Shown: positions 32,701 through 42,080 of the stretch, one piece after another
Position numbering within the stretch: position 1 is the first letter of the stretch
Layout: every line of letters starts with the position of its first letter
Assembly: GCF_000310145.2 (NCBI RefSeq)
Contig: NZ_AMXA01000012.1
Coordinates: 49,849-113,848 of the forward strand
DNA length: 64,000 nt
Reading direction: 5' to 3'
Source of the DNA: Thauera sp. 28
GTDB lineage: Bacteria; Pseudomonadota; Gammaproteobacteria; Burkholderiales; Rhodocyclaceae
The notes under the pieces: model-generated
Seen by the model: only the letters and a program-made list of their open reading frames with translations
The model's database searches: none
Told to the model about the DNA's origin: nothing
Position numbers and translations under genes: made by a program

Positions 32701-33843
32701 GAGCGCGTGCGCCTTCTGCGCCTCGAGTTCGTATCGCCGAACCGGGTGCAGCCACGTGATGGACGCATCCCGGTGGCCGCGTTGACGGCCAGTCCGGGGC
32801 GTTTCGAGGCCAGCGGCGAGGTGGCGCTCGACAACGGCGCCGGCCGCTTCCGTTTTGCCGCCGATCGGCTGCCGCTACTCCAGCGTGACGACCGCTGGAT
32901 GCTGTTGTCGGGCCAGGGGAGTGCGCGCAGCACCTGGTCGTCGCTGGCGCTCGACGCCGAGTTCCGTGCCGATGCCGGCTACATCGAGTTCGCCGAGGCG
33001 ATGCCCCCCAGCCTGTCGGATGACGTGGTGGTGCTCGGCCGCGACGAGGTGGCCGAGGCCGGCGCCTTTGCCGTCACTGCCGATGTCCGCGTCGGACTGG
33101 GCGATGCGCTATACCTGTCCGCGATGGGTTTGGAGACCCGCCTTGCTGGCGATCTGCGTATCCGCCTGCAGCCCGGACGTGCGCTGTCGGCCGTCGGTAC
33201 CGTATCGACCGTAGGGGGCAGCTACCGCGGCTATGGCCAGAACCTGGTGATCGAGCGCGGGGTCGTCAACTTCCAGGGGCCGCTCGATGCGCCCGGGCTC
33301 AATATCGTCGCACTGCGCAAGGGGCTCGAGGTGGAGGCTGGGGTCGCCGTCACCGGCAGCGCCAAGCGCCCTCAGGTGCGCCTGGTGTCCGAGCCCAACG
33401 TGCCCGACCCCGCCAAGCTGTCGTGGATCGTCCTTGGCCGTGCCCCGGACGCTGCTTCGGGGGCCGATCTGGGCCTGTTGCTGCCGGCGGCCGCGGCGTT
33501 GCTCGGCGGCCCGGGGGGCGGCATGACCGAGGAGCTCTCGCGCAGCCTCGGCTTCGACGCATTCTCCATTGGCCAGGGCGAGCTCACCAGCACCTCGCGC
33601 ACGCAAAGCAGCCGGGTGCTCGGCAGTGGCTCGACGGTTGCCAGCGGCCCCACCGTGTCCGGCCAGGTGCTCAGCCTGGGCAAGCGCCTTGGACCCGACC
33701 TGTTCCTGTCCTTCGAGCAGAGCCTGGGCGGGGCGGCCACACTGGTCAAGCTGAGCTACCAGCTCTCGCGCCGGCTGTCGCTCGTGGCGCGTGGCGGGAC
33801 CGACACCTCGGTCGATCTGCATTACGGCTTCTCCTTCCGCTGA
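29710..33843 (+). CDS. tamB: Translocation and assembly module protein TamB-like (DUF490)
   Basis: A very large AsmA-like/TamB protein of 1377 aa. An N-terminal anchor (GLAAALLLPLVGAAGLGAWLLG) is followed by a long beta-rich periplasmic region of repeating 'LxLxxxxLxLxG' strands, as expected of a hydrophobic-groove lipid bridge between inner and outer membranes. The C-terminal DUF490 domain is recognisable: VVNFQGPLDAPGLNI, VTGSAKRPQVRL, PKLSWIVLGR-like and the final FLSFEQSLGGAATLVKLSYQLSRRLSL. TamA normally partners it but does not precede it here. The start is 9 bp after trpC. The reverse strand also lacks stops over long stretches, an effect of the high GC. Confidence 0.9.
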   Translation: MTAHPATPATRPPELRGRRWLRGLAAALLLPLVGAAGLGAWLLGTQSGLETALALGTRLTDGALHAERPRGRVLGGFELDVLRYETPGLQLEVRDFELEWKPAALFERRLLVERLAAAHVELARASTDDTAPAAPTTLPDSLAVPLAIELRSLVLGAFVMRTLGEEEAHGQADERAGEPAGDGGAADLDARSGAGHHAAQPLFTELEAAFDSDGRRHRLRTLALSLPQGRLQLALGVEGAAPHALDGEGRFDGVIDGRAVVARFGATNTLLEPHLSIDAQGEGLTARVEVEAESLAAMPLRRLSVKAGEIDPAAFVDGAPRAALSLEAELAATPDAASLLAGPIRVTNRLPQAVDQGGIPLLSLDGRLDWRDDGLAVDALDLRLPGAGRIGGRVAWQRGGQADDDARREGGLGRIHAALELDAIDPGLLDSRLPRQRLAGRIDAEGDEARQQARVALEAGSARIDIQALLQGMAVTADAAAAETESGGSTSAGPAAAGRQVFELSARLRGADPRAFVAEAPSARLDLDLHAEGALPVADEPLSVALRFDILDSLLEGLPLRGKGQLRVEGERLPELALDVQLAGNSLVAEGALGAPQDRLALRLDAPALEALGLGLGGRASAEGSIGGALAAPVGRVQFFGEGLRLPGEVRIGGVNGVVQLDAGTDGPFALALGVSGLGSSAPDEDGRPQSDWVSSLRLAAEGTRASHRIELAAIAGGNVAPAGVEADALELGLKGGLAAGTALRWRGELSALQTTGRVAARLLAPVALELAPDAVRLGAAEFNAGDKGRIRLLETAWSPTRSVLRGELSGLVLELEPRRADGQRRRGADPLVLGARWDLSVGRTLDGEARVFREAGDVRLEGELRTRLGLERLDAVLRARGDRLELALDVRGSEFGSLAGEASVRARRSAEGIWSLPPDTALSASARLDMPSITWLGRLVRENVETAGRIGGAVAVSGTLAAPRASGTINGRELGFTLVDQGLVLSGGELDLAFDQERVRLLRLEFVSPNRVQPRDGRIPVAALTASPGRFEASGEVALDNGAGRFRFAADRLPLLQRDDRWMLLSGQGSARSTWSSLALDAEFRADAGYIEFAEAMPPSLSDDVVVLGRDEVAEAGAFAVTADVRVGLGDALYLSAMGLETRLAGDLRIRLQPGRALSAVGTVSTVGGSYRGYGQNLVIERGVVNFQGPLDAPGLNIVALRKGLEVEAGVAVTGSAKRPQVRLVSEPNVPDPAKLSWIVLGRAPDAASGADLGLLLPAAAALLGGPGGGMTEELSRSLGFDAFSIGQGELTSTSRTQSSRVLGSGSTVASGPTVSGQVLSLGKRLGPDLFLSFEQSLGGAATLVKLSYQLSRRLSLVARGGTDTSVDLHYGFSFR

Positions 33844-33935
33844 GCCGCAGTGATGCCGAGCCGGCCGCATGGGGAATGAATGAGGCTGTCCGTGGTCTGC
33901 AGCAAGTGCTGCATTTCCTTGTAGGGAGTGGATGA

Positions 33936-34502
33936 ATGACTGAAGAAGCGAAGGGCCCCGTGCTCGAGACCGCCATCCTCGGAGGAGGCTGTTTCTGGTG
34001 CCTGGAGGCCGTGTTCGACCTCGTCGATGGGGTCGAGTCGGTGGTGCCGGGATACTGCGGCGGGCACGTCGATAACCCGGGCTATCGTCAGGTGTGCACC
34101 GGCGGCACGGGCCATGCGGAGGTGGTGAAGGTCGATTTCGATCCGGCGCGGGTGAGCTATCGCGAACTGCTCGAGATCTTCTTCCTGATCCATGATCCGA
34201 CCACGGTCGACCGTCAGGGCAATGATGTCGGCCCGCAGTACCGCTCGGTGATCTTCGTCACCAGCGATGCACAACTGCACGATGCGCTCGCGCTGATCGA
34301 GGACATCGGCGAGCAGCGCGTCTACCCGAAGGCGATCGTGACGCGGGTGGAGCGGGCGCCGGTATTCTGGCCGGCCGAGGCCGAGCATCACGACTACTAT
34401 ATGAACAACAGCGATCAGCCCTACTGCCAGTACGTGGTGGCGCCCAAGATTGCCAAGTACCGCGCCAAACTCGCCGAGCGCCGGCGCGGAAGTGGCAGGT
34501 AG
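33936..34502 (+). CDS. msrA: Peptide-methionine (S)-S-oxide reductase
   Basis: MsrA of 188 aa that repairs oxidised methionine. The catalytic Cys19 is in GGGCFWCLEAVF. The YCGGHVDNPGYRQVCTGGTGHAEVVKV stretch and the IHDPTTVDRQGNDVGPQYRS segment are family hallmarks. Cysteines in YCGG and the C-terminal PYCQYV are candidate resolving residues. The ATG at 33936 has GGGAGTGG upstream. Confidence 0.96.
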   Translation: MTEEAKGPVLETAILGGGCFWCLEAVFDLVDGVESVVPGYCGGHVDNPGYRQVCTGGTGHAEVVKVDFDPARVSYRELLEIFFLIHDPTTVDRQGNDVGPQYRSVIFVTSDAQLHDALALIEDIGEQRVYPKAIVTRVERAPVFWPAEAEHHDYYMNNSDQPYCQYVVAPKIAKYRAKLAERRRGSGR

Positions 34503-34535
34503 AATGCCGCCTTTGCACGCACACAGGAGAAGCGC

Positions 34536-34880
34536 ATGACCCAGACCACCACAGCCAGCGGCCTCGTCATCGATGAACTCGAGGTTGGTACCGGCGAGAC
34601 CGCCGTCAAGGGCAAGATGGTGTCGGTGCATTACACCGGCTGGCTGACCGACGGTCGCAAGTTCGACTCGTCCAAGGATCGCAACGACCCGTTCAATTTC
34701 CCGCTCGGCGCCGGCCATGTCATCCGCGGCTGGGACGAAGGCGTCGAAGGCATGCAGGAAGGCGGCAAGCGCAAGCTCACCATTCCGCCGGCGCTTGGCT
34801 ATGGTGCGCGCGGCGCCGGCGGTGTGATCCCGCCCAATGCGACGCTGGTGTTCGAGGTTGAACTGCTCAAGGTGATCTGA
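34536..34880 (+). CDS. FKBP-type peptidyl-prolyl cis-trans isomerase
   Basis: A 114-aa single-domain FKBP without signal peptide, so probably cytoplasmic. It contains [35 protein letters not shown] and [29 protein letters not shown], which include the conserved active-site aromatic and acidic residues. AGGAGAAG precedes the ATG. A TAGAAT at 34500 overlapping the msrA stop could be its -10 element. Confidence 0.95.
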   Translation: MTQTTTASGLVIDELEVGTGETAVKGKMVSVHYTGWLTDGRKFDSSKDRNDPFNFPLGAGHVIRGWDEGVEGMQEGGKRKLTIPPALGYGARGAGGVIPPNATLVFEVELLKVI

Positions 34881-34892
34881 GCCGGGCGCGCG

Positions 34893-35351
34893 ATGAAACT
34901 CGATCCGGCCCAGCGTCATATCCTGAGCCTGCTGCAGCGGGACTCCACGCTCAGCACCCAGGTGCTTGCAGAGCGCGTCGGCATGTCGCCGACGCCCTGC
35001 TGGCGGCGGGTGAAGGAGCTGGAGGAGGCGGGGGTGATCAGCGGCTACGTGGCGCTCGTCGACCGCCACAAGGTCGGTCTGGGCACCTGTGTCTGGGTGC
35101 GGGTCAAGCTCAAGCAGCACAGCGCAGACGTGCTCGAGCGCTTCGAGCGCGTGGTGAAGGGCTGCCAGCAGGTGGTCGAATGCTACGAACTGCTCGGCGA
35201 GACCGACTGTCTGCTCAAGCTCTACCTGCCCAATCTGGAGGCGCTGTCCTCCTTCATGCACGATTTCCTGCTCAAGATTCCGGAGATCGACGTCACCCAC
35301 TCCGCGGTGGCGTTGCGCGAGATCAAGAACGAAACGGCCCTGCCGCTTTAA
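34893..35351 (+). CDS. Lrp/AsnC family transcriptional regulator
   Basis: A 152-aa feast/famine regulator: N-terminal helix-turn-helix (STLSTQVLAERVGMSPTPCWRRVKELEEAGVISGY) and C-terminal RAM ligand-binding domain with CYELLGETDCLLKLYLPNLEAL. The ligand is likely an amino acid. It lies close to an NSS amino-acid symporter and an indolepyruvate oxidoreductase/amino-acid dehydrogenase pair, which are plausible targets. Its last six codons and stop form one arm of the terminator. Confidence 0.93.
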   Translation: MKLDPAQRHILSLLQRDSTLSTQVLAERVGMSPTPCWRRVKELEEAGVISGYVALVDRHKVGLGTCVWVRVKLKQHSADVLERFERVVKGCQQVVECYELLGETDCLLKLYLPNLEALSSFMHDFLLKIPEIDVTHSAVALREIKNETALPL

Positions 35352-35368
35352 GCGGTCAGGGCCGTTTT
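35332..35368. terminator. Terminator overlapping the end of the Lrp-like gene
   Basis: AAACGGCCCTG (35332-35342) pairs with CAGGGCCGTTT (35357-35367). The inner CCGCT pairs with AGCGG, with one bulged T, and the stop codon TAA lies in the loop. A short T-run follows. The A-run on the other side lets it also serve the convergent NSS gene. Confidence 0.8.
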
Positions 35369-35402
35369 CGCCTTCATCGCGCCTGTGCGGCGCACGCGAT
35401 GA

Positions 35403-36746
35403 TCAGAGGTTGCTGACGAAGACGATCAGCACGCCCACCGGTGCCACGAAGCGCGCCACCACGTTCCACACACTGAAACCCAGTTCGCCGAGGCCCAGCT
35501 CCTTGCGCACGCTGTCACGGTCCAGGCACCAGGCGGCGAACAGGATGGCGCCCAGTCCGGTCAGTGGCAGCATGAACTTGCTGGTGAGCTGATCGAGCAG
35601 GTCGAAGATGTTGAGGCCGATGATCGTCACGTCGCTCCAGTGGTTGAAGGACAGCAGCGCGGCGATACCCAGCGCCCAGGTGGCGATACCGGCGACGAAG
35701 GTCGCGCCTGCACGCGACAGCGGCGTGCGCTCCTCGACCAGTTCCACCACCGGCTCCAGCAGCGAGATCGCCGAGGTCAGCGCGGCGAAGGTCAGCAGCA
35801 CGAAGAAAAGGGTGCCGAGAATGACGCCCCCGGTGATGTTGCCGAAGGCGATCGGCAGGGTGACGAAGATCAGGCCGGGGCCGGCGGCAGGGTCGAGACC
35901 GTTGGCAAAGACGATCGGGAAGATGGCCAGGCCGGCGGCGATCGCGATCACCGTGTCCATGATCACCACGGTGCGCGCGGTACGCAGCAGGTCGACGTCC
36001 TCGCCGAGGTAGGAGCCGTACGCCATCATGATGCCCATGCCCAGCGACAGGGTGAAGAAGGCGTGGCCGAGCGCAGCCAGCACGACGTCGCCGGTGAGCT
36101 TGCTCCAGTCCGGGTTGAACAGGTAGGCCATGGCCTGGCCGAAGCCGCCGGTGGTCATGCCGTAGCCGACGAGGATGAAGAGCAGCACGCCCAGCGAGGG
36201 CATCAGCAGCTTGGAGGCACGCTCGAGGCCGCCTGCGACGCCCATGGCCACCACACCCACGGTCAGCGCCATGAACACGGTGTGCCAGGTCAGCAGGCTG
36301 CCGGCATTGGCCAGGAAGACGGTGAAGGCATTGCCCACTGCATCCTTGTCCATGCCGGTGAAGCCGCCGGTGATCGCATCACCGGTATAGGACAGCGCCC
36401 AGCCGCCGATGACGCTGTAGAAGGACAGGATGAGGAAGGCACCGAGCACGCCGGTGAAGCCGATCAGCGCCCAGGCGCCGCTGCGGCCGTTCTTCTTCGC
36501 CAGTTCACCCATTGTGCTGATCGGATTCTTCTGGCCGCGGCGCCCGATCATCCATTCGGCGACCAGGATCGGCAGGCCGATCAGTGCGATGCAGAGCAGG
36601 TAGACCAGCACGAAGGCTGCGCCGCCACTCTGGCCGATCATGTAGGGGAACTTCCAGATGTTGCCGAGGCCGACTGCCGAACCGGTGGCCGCGAGCACGA
36701 AGCCCATGCGCGAGGTCCACTGGCCGTGGGTGTGCGTCTTCTGCAT
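35403..36746 (-). CDS. Sodium-dependent amino-acid symporter, NSS/SNF family
   Basis: A 447-aa LeuT-fold transporter. The TM1 signature MGFVLAATGSAVGLGNIWKFPYMIGQSGGAAF holds the Na+ and substrate-binding residues, and TM2 LVYLLCIALIGLPILVAEWMIGRR follows. About 11 hydrophobic segments are visible, fewer than the 12 of animal relatives, as in many bacterial members. Substrates in the family include Trp, Tyr, Met, Ala and Leu; none can be chosen from sequence. It is preceded by a 34-codon reading frame that ends one base before its ATG. Confidence 0.92.
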   Translation of the reverse strand: MQKTHTHGQWTSRMGFVLAATGSAVGLGNIWKFPYMIGQSGGAAFVLVYLLCIALIGLPILVAEWMIGRRGQKNPISTMGELAKKNGRSGAWALIGFTGVLGAFLILSFYSVIGGWALSYTGDAITGGFTGMDKDAVGNAFTVFLANAGSLLTWHTVFMALTVGVVAMGVAGGLERASKLLMPSLGVLLFILVGYGMTTGGFGQAMAYLFNPDWSKLTGDVVLAALGHAFFTLSLGMGIMMAYGSYLGEDVDLLRTARTVVIMDTVIAIAAGLAIFPIVFANGLDPAAGPGLIFVTLPIAFGNITGGVILGTLFFVLLTFAALTSAISLLEPVVELVEERTPLSRAGATFVAGIATWALGIAALLSFNHWSDVTIIGLNIFDLLDQLTSKFMLPLTGLGAILFAAWCLDRDSVRKELGLGELGFSVWNVVARFVAPVGVLIVFVSNL

Positions 36747-36747
36747 G

Positions 36748-36852
36748 TCAGTACGCTCCCGGCAAAGCGTGATCGGGTGCAGTGGGGCGTGCGGCGATGC
36801 AGGGGCGCGGCTGCCGGATGGGCTGCCCGCCGCTGGCGGCGTGATGGTTCAT
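36748..36852 (-). CDS. Short upstream reading frame (34 aa) before the NSS symporter
   Basis: ATG at 36852 is preceded by AGGAG at good spacing (GAGGAGACCAAAATG). The frame runs 34 codons and its TGA ends at 36748, one base before the symporter ATG (TGACATG). The peptide is His/Pro/Ala/Arg-rich and ends LPGAY, with no transmembrane helix. NSS transporters of the MetP type are often preceded or followed by a small membrane subunit, but this one is not hydrophobic, so a leader or coupling peptide is more likely. Confidence 0.5.
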   Translation of the reverse strand: MNHHAASGGQPIRQPRPCIAARPTAPDHALPGAY

Positions 36853-37270
36853 TTTGGTCTCCTCGAGTTTTCTGCGCTTGTGGCGCGGTGGGCCTCTGGC
36901 CCGGGCAAAGCCGCGGATTCTAGGCTTGTTGGCGGGCTGCGGCCAGTGCTGGCACGCAGGCGGCTCGACCCGGCACCGTGCCATGTCGTATCCGTGGCCG
37001 TGGTGTGCGGTCAGGATGACGCGGATCGTAAGTGCTGATGAGCGGAAAAATATTTCTTATATCGACCGAATCCAGGCCGAATGCGGAATTTCTTTTCTCG
37101 ACTTCGTTCTAGCATTCGGTTCGTAAGCCGCTGTGGGACGGGGAGCGATTCGTCCTGCGGTGGCCAGAGTGACGCGCCCACAACCCCTAATGCAGAGGAG
37201 ACAACGCCGGCCCGCCGGAAGCCCGCGCCAACCGCGCGCCGCTCACCGCCAGGCGGCAGTTCACACCACC
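36853..37270. other. 418-bp divergent intergenic region
   Basis: This region lies between the NSS symporter unit and the indolepyruvate oxidoreductase gene. A distinctly AT-rich patch at 37045-37062 (AAAAATATTTCTTATATC) suggests promoter sequence. CCGAATGC (37077-37084) and GCATTCGG (37112-37119) form an 8-bp inverted repeat with a 27-bp spacer, and a further CCGAAT occurs at 37066. I see no gene with a credible start in it. Confidence 0.5.
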
Positions 37271-40200
37271 ATGTCGAACACCATGCCCCCCGTCAGCCTC
37301 GACGACAAATACACCCTCAAGACCGGCCGCGCCTGGATGACCGGCATCCAGGCTCTGGTGCGCCTGCCGATGATGCAGAAGATGCGCGACGAAGCCGCTG
37401 GCCTCAATACCGCCGGCTTCGTCACCGGCTACCGCGGCTCGCCGCTCGGCAACGTCGACCAGGAGTTCTGGAAGGCGAAGAAGTATCTCGAGCCGATGCA
37501 GATCCGCTTCCAGGCCGGCCTCAACGAGGATCTCGCGGCGACCTCGGTGTGGGGCACGCAGCAGGTCAACCTGGATCCGAATGCCAAGTTCGACGGCGTA
37601 TTCTCGATCTGGTACGGCAAGGGCCCTGGCGTCGACCGCACGGGCGATGTTTTCCGCCACGCCAATGCTGCCGGCACCTCGAAGCACGGCGGCGTGCTGG
37701 TGATCGCCGGTGACGACCATGCCGCCAAGTCTTCCACGCTGCCGCACCAGACCGAGCATGTGTTCAAGGGCCTGATGATGCCGGTGCTGGCGCCGGCCGG
37801 TATCCAGGAGTACCTGGAGTACGGCCTGCACGGCTTTGCGCTGTCGCGCTATTCGGGCTGCTGGGTGGCGTTCAAGGCGTTGACCGACACGGTGGAAACG
37901 TCCTCGTCGGTCAATGTCGATCCGTTCCAGGTGCAGACGCTGATCCCGACTGCCGCGGACTTTCCGCTGCCCGAGGACGGGCTCAACCTGCGCTGGCCCG
38001 ACCCGCCGCTGGTGCAGGAGAAGCGCCTGCTGCATCACAAGCTCTATGCTGCGCTCGCCTACTGCAGGCTCAACCAGCTCAACCGCACCATCATCGACAG
38101 CCCGAACGCGAAGCTCGGCATCATCACCAGCGGCAAGAGCTACCTCGATGTGCGCCAGGCGCTGGACGACCTCGGCATCGACGAGGCGAAGGCGGCCGCC
38201 ATCGGCCTGCGCCTGTACAAGGTCGGCATGGTGTGGCCGCTGGAGGCCGAAGGCGTGCGCAAGTTCGCCGAAGGGCTGGATGAGATCCTGGTGATCGAGG
38301 AAAAGCGCCAGTTCCTCGAGTACCAACTCAAGGAGGAACTCTACAACTGGAAGGACGAGGTGCGCCCGCGCGTGATCGGCAAGTTCGATGACAAGGGCGA
38401 GTGGGCCCTGCCGCACAGCGAATGGCTGTTGCCCGCTGCCGGCGAGCTCACCCCGGCGATGATCGCCCGTGCCATCGCCGGCCGCATCGCGCGCTTCTAC
38501 ACCTCCGACCGCATCAAGGCGCGGCTCGCCTTCATCGAGGCCAAGGAGGCGGCGCTTGCCAAGCCGCGGCTGTCCATCCAGCGCGTGCCGCACTACTGCT
38601 CGGGCTGTCCGCACAACAGCTCGACCAAGGTGCCGGAAGGTTCGCGCGCCATCGCCGGTATCGGCTGCCACTACATGGCGACCTGGCTGTCGCCCGAGCA
38701 CACCCAGACCTTCTGCCAGATGGGCGGCGAGGGCGTGCCCTGGATCGGCCAGGCGCCTTTCACCGCCACACCGCACGTGTTCGCCAACCTGGGTGATGGC
38801 ACTTACATGCACTCGGGCATCCTCGCCATCCGTGCGGCGGTGGCGGCCAAGGTGAACATCACCTACAAGATCCTCTACAACGATGCAGTCGCGATGACCG
38901 GCGGCCAGCCGCACGACGGCACGCTGTCGGTGCCGATCATCGCCCGCCAGCTGCTGGCCGAAGGTGTGGGCACGGTGGTGGTGGTCAATGACGGCACGCC
39001 GCGTGCCTATGGTCCGGCCGACCTGCCGCACGGCGTCGGCGTGCGTCACCGCGACGAGCTCGACGCCGTGCAGCGTGAGCTGCGCACGGTGCCGGCCGTG
39101 ACAGCGATCATCTATGACCAGACCTGCGCAGCCGAAAAGCGCCGTCGCCGCAAGCGCGGCAAGTTCCCCGACCCGGCCAAGCGGGTGGTCATCAACGACC
39201 TCGTGTGCGAGGGCTGTGGCGATTGCAGCGACAAGTCGAACTGCATGTCGGTGGGTGCGGTGGAGACCGAGTTCGGCCGCAAGCGCTTCATCGACCAGTC
39301 GTCGTGCAACAAGGACTATTCCTGCGTGAAGGGCTTCTGCCCCAGCTTCGTCACCGTCGAAGGCGGCGCGCTCAGGCGTGGCAAGGCGAGTGGCGCGAGC
39401 GCGCCCGGTCGACTGGCAGCCGATCTGCCCGAGCCGCAGTTGCCCGATACCGCCGCGCCCTGGGGCATCCTCATCACCGGCGTGGGCGGCACCGGCGTGG
39501 TCACCATCGGCGCCCTGCTCGGCATGGCCGCCCACCTGGAGGGCAAGGGCATCTCCGTACTCGACATGGCGGGCCTGGCGCAGAAGGGCGGCGCGGTGTG
39601 GTCGCATGTGCGCATCGCCGACCGCCAGGACCAGCTCCACGCCGCGCGCGTCGCCGCCGGCGAGGCCAACGCAGTGATTGGCTGCGACCTGGTGGTGGCG
39701 GCCAGCGATGAGTCGCTGGCCAAGATGCAGAAGAGGCTCACGCGCGTCGTCATCAACCGCGACCAGACCAACACCAGCGAGTTCGTGCGTGGTTTTGCCG
39801 CCCAGGCGCGCAGTGGCGACGTCGGGGCCAACCCGGATCCGCAGTTCCCTGCGCAGCCTATGGAAGCGCAGATCGTCGATGCGGTGGGTGCGGACAAGGC
39901 CGAGTTCCTCGACGCCACCAAGCTCGCGACCGACCTGCTGGGCGACTCGATCGCGACCAACCTGTTCATGCTTGGCTTTGCCTGGCAGCGCGGCCTGGTG
40001 CCGTTGTCGCGGCAGGCGATCGAGCGCGCGATCGAGATCAACGGCGCCGCGGTCGACGCCAACAAGGCTGCCTTCCTGTGGGGGCGCCGTGCCGCGGTGG
40101 ATCTCAAGGCAGTGGTCGAGGCCGCCAAGCCGCAGCTTGGGACGCCGGAGCACCACCGCCTGTCGACCAGCGTCGATGAGGTCATCGCCCGCCGCAAGGC

Positions 40201-40864
40201 GCATCTGAACGACTACCAGGATGCGGCCTACGCCACGCGCTACACCAGGCTGGTCGAGCGCGTGCGTGCTGCCGAGGCGAGGGTTGCTCCCGGCATCAGC
40301 CTGCTCACCGAGGCGGTGGCACGCGGCTATCACAAGCTGCTTGCCTACAAGGACGAGTACGAGGTGGCGCGCCTCTACACCGACAGCGACTTCCTCAAGC
40401 GTGTCGACGAGCAGTTCGAGGGCGACTACAAGCTCGTCTTCCACCTTGCACCGCCGACCATGGCAGACAAGGATGCCCAGACCGGCGAGCTCAAGAAAAA
40501 GGCCTACGGCCCGTGGATGCTCAAGGCGATGCGTGTGCTGGCAAAGTTCCGCCATCTGCGCGGCTCGATGCTCGATCCCTTCGCGCGCAGCCACGACCGC
40601 AAGCTCGATCGCGAGCTGATCGCCGACTACGAGCGCATCGTCGAGGAGATCCTGGTCAATCTCGACCAGGCCAACGTCGAGGCTGCCATCGAGCTGGCGG
40701 CCATTCCGGACCAGGTCCGCGGCTTTGGTCATGTCCGCGAGCGCTATGTCGCCAGCGCCCGCAAGCGCCAGGCAGCGCTGCTCGAGGATTTCCGCCACCG
40801 CCGCCCGGTGAGCGCGCCGGTGGCGACCAAGGTGCGCAAGACGATCGCAATCATCCCGGGCTGA
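37271..40864 (+). CDS. Indolepyruvate:ferredoxin oxidoreductase, fused alpha/beta
   Basis: A 1197-aa thiamine-diphosphate 2-oxoacid oxidoreductase that oxidatively decarboxylates arylpyruvates (indolepyruvate, phenylpyruvate) to aryl-acetyl-CoA. The N-terminal half is IorA-like: [12 protein letters not shown], the TPP region with [18 protein letters not shown] and [10 protein letters not shown], and the later [14 protein letters not shown] ferredoxin-like Cys cluster follows ([14 protein letters not shown], then [14 protein letters not shown]). The C-terminal part is IorB-like ([24 protein letters not shown]) plus a helical tail. The start at 37271 ([20 protein letters not shown]) avoids 46 atypical residues. 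It precedes an amino-acid dehydrogenase that could supply 2-oxo acids. Confidence 0.93.
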   Translation: MSNTMPPVSLDDKYTLKTGRAWMTGIQALVRLPMMQKMRDEAAGLNTAGFVTGYRGSPLGNVDQEFWKAKKYLEPMQIRFQAGLNEDLAATSVWGTQQVNLDPNAKFDGVFSIWYGKGPGVDRTGDVFRHANAAGTSKHGGVLVIAGDDHAAKSSTLPHQTEHVFKGLMMPVLAPAGIQEYLEYGLHGFALSRYSGCWVAFKALTDTVETSSSVNVDPFQVQTLIPTAADFPLPEDGLNLRWPDPPLVQEKRLLHHKLYAALAYCRLNQLNRTIIDSPNAKLGIITSGKSYLDVRQALDDLGIDEAKAAAIGLRLYKVGMVWPLEAEGVRKFAEGLDEILVIEEKRQFLEYQLKEELYNWKDEVRPRVIGKFDDKGEWALPHSEWLLPAAGELTPAMIARAIAGRIARFYTSDRIKARLAFIEAKEAALAKPRLSIQRVPHYCSGCPHNSSTKVPEGSRAIAGIGCHYMATWLSPEHTQTFCQMGGEGVPWIGQAPFTATPHVFANLGDGTYMHSGILAIRAAVAAKVNITYKILYNDAVAMTGGQPHDGTLSVPIIARQLLAEGVGTVVVVNDGTPRAYGPADLPHGVGVRHRDELDAVQRELRTVPAVTAIIYDQTCAAEKRRRRKRGKFPDPAKRVVINDLVCEGCGDCSDKSNCMSVGAVETEFGRKRFIDQSSCNKDYSCVKGFCPSFVTVEGGALRRGKASGASAPGRLAADLPEPQLPDTAAPWGILITGVGGTGVVTIGALLGMAAHLEGKGISVLDMAGLAQKGGAVWSHVRIADRQDQLHAARVAAGEANAVIGCDLVVAASDESLAKMQKRLTRVVINRDQTNTSEFVRGFAAQARSGDVGANPDPQFPAQPMEAQIVDAVGADKAEFLDATKLATDLLGDSIATNLFMLGFAWQRGLVPLSRQAIERAIEINGAAVDANKAAFLWGRRAAVDLKAVVEAAKPQLGTPEHHRLSTSVDEVIARRKAHLNDYQDAAYATRYTRLVERVRAAEARVAPGISLLTEAVARGYHKLLAYKDEYEVARLYTDSDFLKRVDEQFEGDYKLVFHLAPPTMADKDAQTGELKKKAYGPWMLKAMRVLAKFRHLRGSMLDPFARSHDRKLDRELIADYERIVEEILVNLDQANVEAAIELAAIPDQVRGFGHVRERYVASARKRQAALLEDFRHRRPVSAPVATKVRKTIAIIPG

Positions 40865-40964
40865 GCCCGCTCCCGTTTCTTACCCCCGCCGCCTCACCGG
40901 CCCGCCACGAGCGGTGCCGGCGGGACGGCTCATCCCCACGTTCCCAAAAGGAAGGAGACACAAC

Positions 40965-42014
40965 ATGGCCGTATTTTCCCTGAGCGACTTCGCCGACCAC
41001 GAGCAGGTGGTGTTCGTCAGCGACGACAAGAGCGGACTGAAGGCGATCATCGCCGTTCACAATTCCAACCTCGGCCCTGCGCTCGGAGGTTGCCGCATGT
41101 GGCCCTACGCCTCCGAGGAGGAGGCGATCCGCGACGTGCTGCGCTTGTCGCGCGGCATGACCTACAAGTCGGCGATGGCCAACCTGAAGCTCGGTGGCGG
41201 CAAGTCTGTGATCATCGGCAACCCGCGCACGCAGAAGACGCCCGAGCTGCTTGCCGCCTTCGCCCGCGCGCTCGAACAGCTGAACGGGCGCTACATCGCC
41301 GCCGAGGACTCCGGCACCAGCGTCGCCGACATGAAGTACATGACGCAATTTACCCAGCATGTGGCCGGCATTCACGACAAGCCCTCCGACGAAGGCACGC
41401 GCAGCGGGGATCCTTCGCCCGCCACCGCCTACGGGACCTTCATCGGCATCAAGGCGGCGGTGAAGGAGAAGCTCGGGCGCGATTCGCTCGAGGGCCTGCG
41501 CGTCGCCGTGCAGGGTGTCGGCAATGTCGGTTTCGACCTCGCTCGCCAGCTCAAGGCGGCTGGTGCCCAGCTGTGGGTCACCGACATCCACCGCGAGCCG
41601 CTGCTGCAGGCGGGCAAGGAACTGGGCGCGACCGTGGTTGCGCCGGATGAGATCTTCGGCCTCGACGTCGACGTGTTCGCACCGTGCGCGCTGGGCGCCA
41701 TCCTCAACGACAGCACCATTCCGCAGTTGAAGGCGAAGGTCGTCGCGGGCGCCTCGAACAACCAGCTCGCCGAGCCGCGCCACGGCGTCGAACTGATGAA
41801 GCGTGGCATCCTGTACGCGCCAGATTACGTCATCAATGCCGGCGGCATCATCGACGTCTATCACGAGCGCATCGGCTTCGATCGCGCCGCATTGCTCAAG
41901 CACATTGAGGGTATTCATGACAACCTCATGGAAGTCTTCGAGCGCGCGCGCAAGGAGGAGCGTCCGACCGGCGAGGTGGCTGACGCAATTGCCGAGGAGC
42001 GCTTCAAGCGCTGA
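40965..42014 (+). CDS. Leucine/phenylalanine/valine-type amino-acid dehydrogenase
   Basis: A 349-aa Glu/Leu/Phe/Val dehydrogenase family member that reversibly deaminates an amino acid with NAD+. The substrate-site Lys is in GGGKSVIIG, preceded by [13 protein letters not shown] and [11 protein letters not shown], and the second conserved Lys-containing region is present. The Rossmann motif is [47 protein letters not shown] is also typical. GGAAGGAGA lies 10 bp before the ATG. Length and motifs fit leucine or phenylalanine dehydrogenases rather than GDH. Its neighbours suggest branched-chain or aromatic amino-acid catabolism. Confidence 0.93.
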   Translation: MAVFSLSDFADHEQVVFVSDDKSGLKAIIAVHNSNLGPALGGCRMWPYASEEEAIRDVLRLSRGMTYKSAMANLKLGGGKSVIIGNPRTQKTPELLAAFARALEQLNGRYIAAEDSGTSVADMKYMTQFTQHVAGIHDKPSDEGTRSGDPSPATAYGTFIGIKAAVKEKLGRDSLEGLRVAVQGVGNVGFDLARQLKAAGAQLWVTDIHREPLLQAGKELGATVVAPDEIFGLDVDVFAPCALGAILNDSTIPQLKAKVVAGASNNQLAEPRHGVELMKRGILYAPDYVINAGGIIDVYHERIGFDRAALLKHIEGIHDNLMEVFERARKEERPTGEVADAIAEERFKR

Positions 42015-42030
42015 GCCGGGCCTGCGCTGG

Positions 42031-42066
42031 CACGAAAACGGCGACCCGCGGGTCGCCGTTTTCGTG
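42031..42066. terminator. Bidirectional terminator between the dehydrogenase and PEP-CTERM genes
   Basis: A perfect 17-bp stem (42031-42047 with 42050-42066) has a 2-nt loop at 42048-42049; in practice the inner pairs open. The core is AAAACGGCGACCC with GGGTCGCCGTTTT, so A- and T-runs flank it on both sides. It lies between two convergent genes and can end both. Confidence 0.92.
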
Positions 42067-42080
42067 GCTTGCACTCAGCT

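Noticed and set aside
37187..40798. 1203-codon open frame on the minus strand, antisense to the indolepyruvate oxidoreductase
   Set aside because: Same reason: no motif, and the plus-strand gene carries all catalytic motifs and the Cys cluster.
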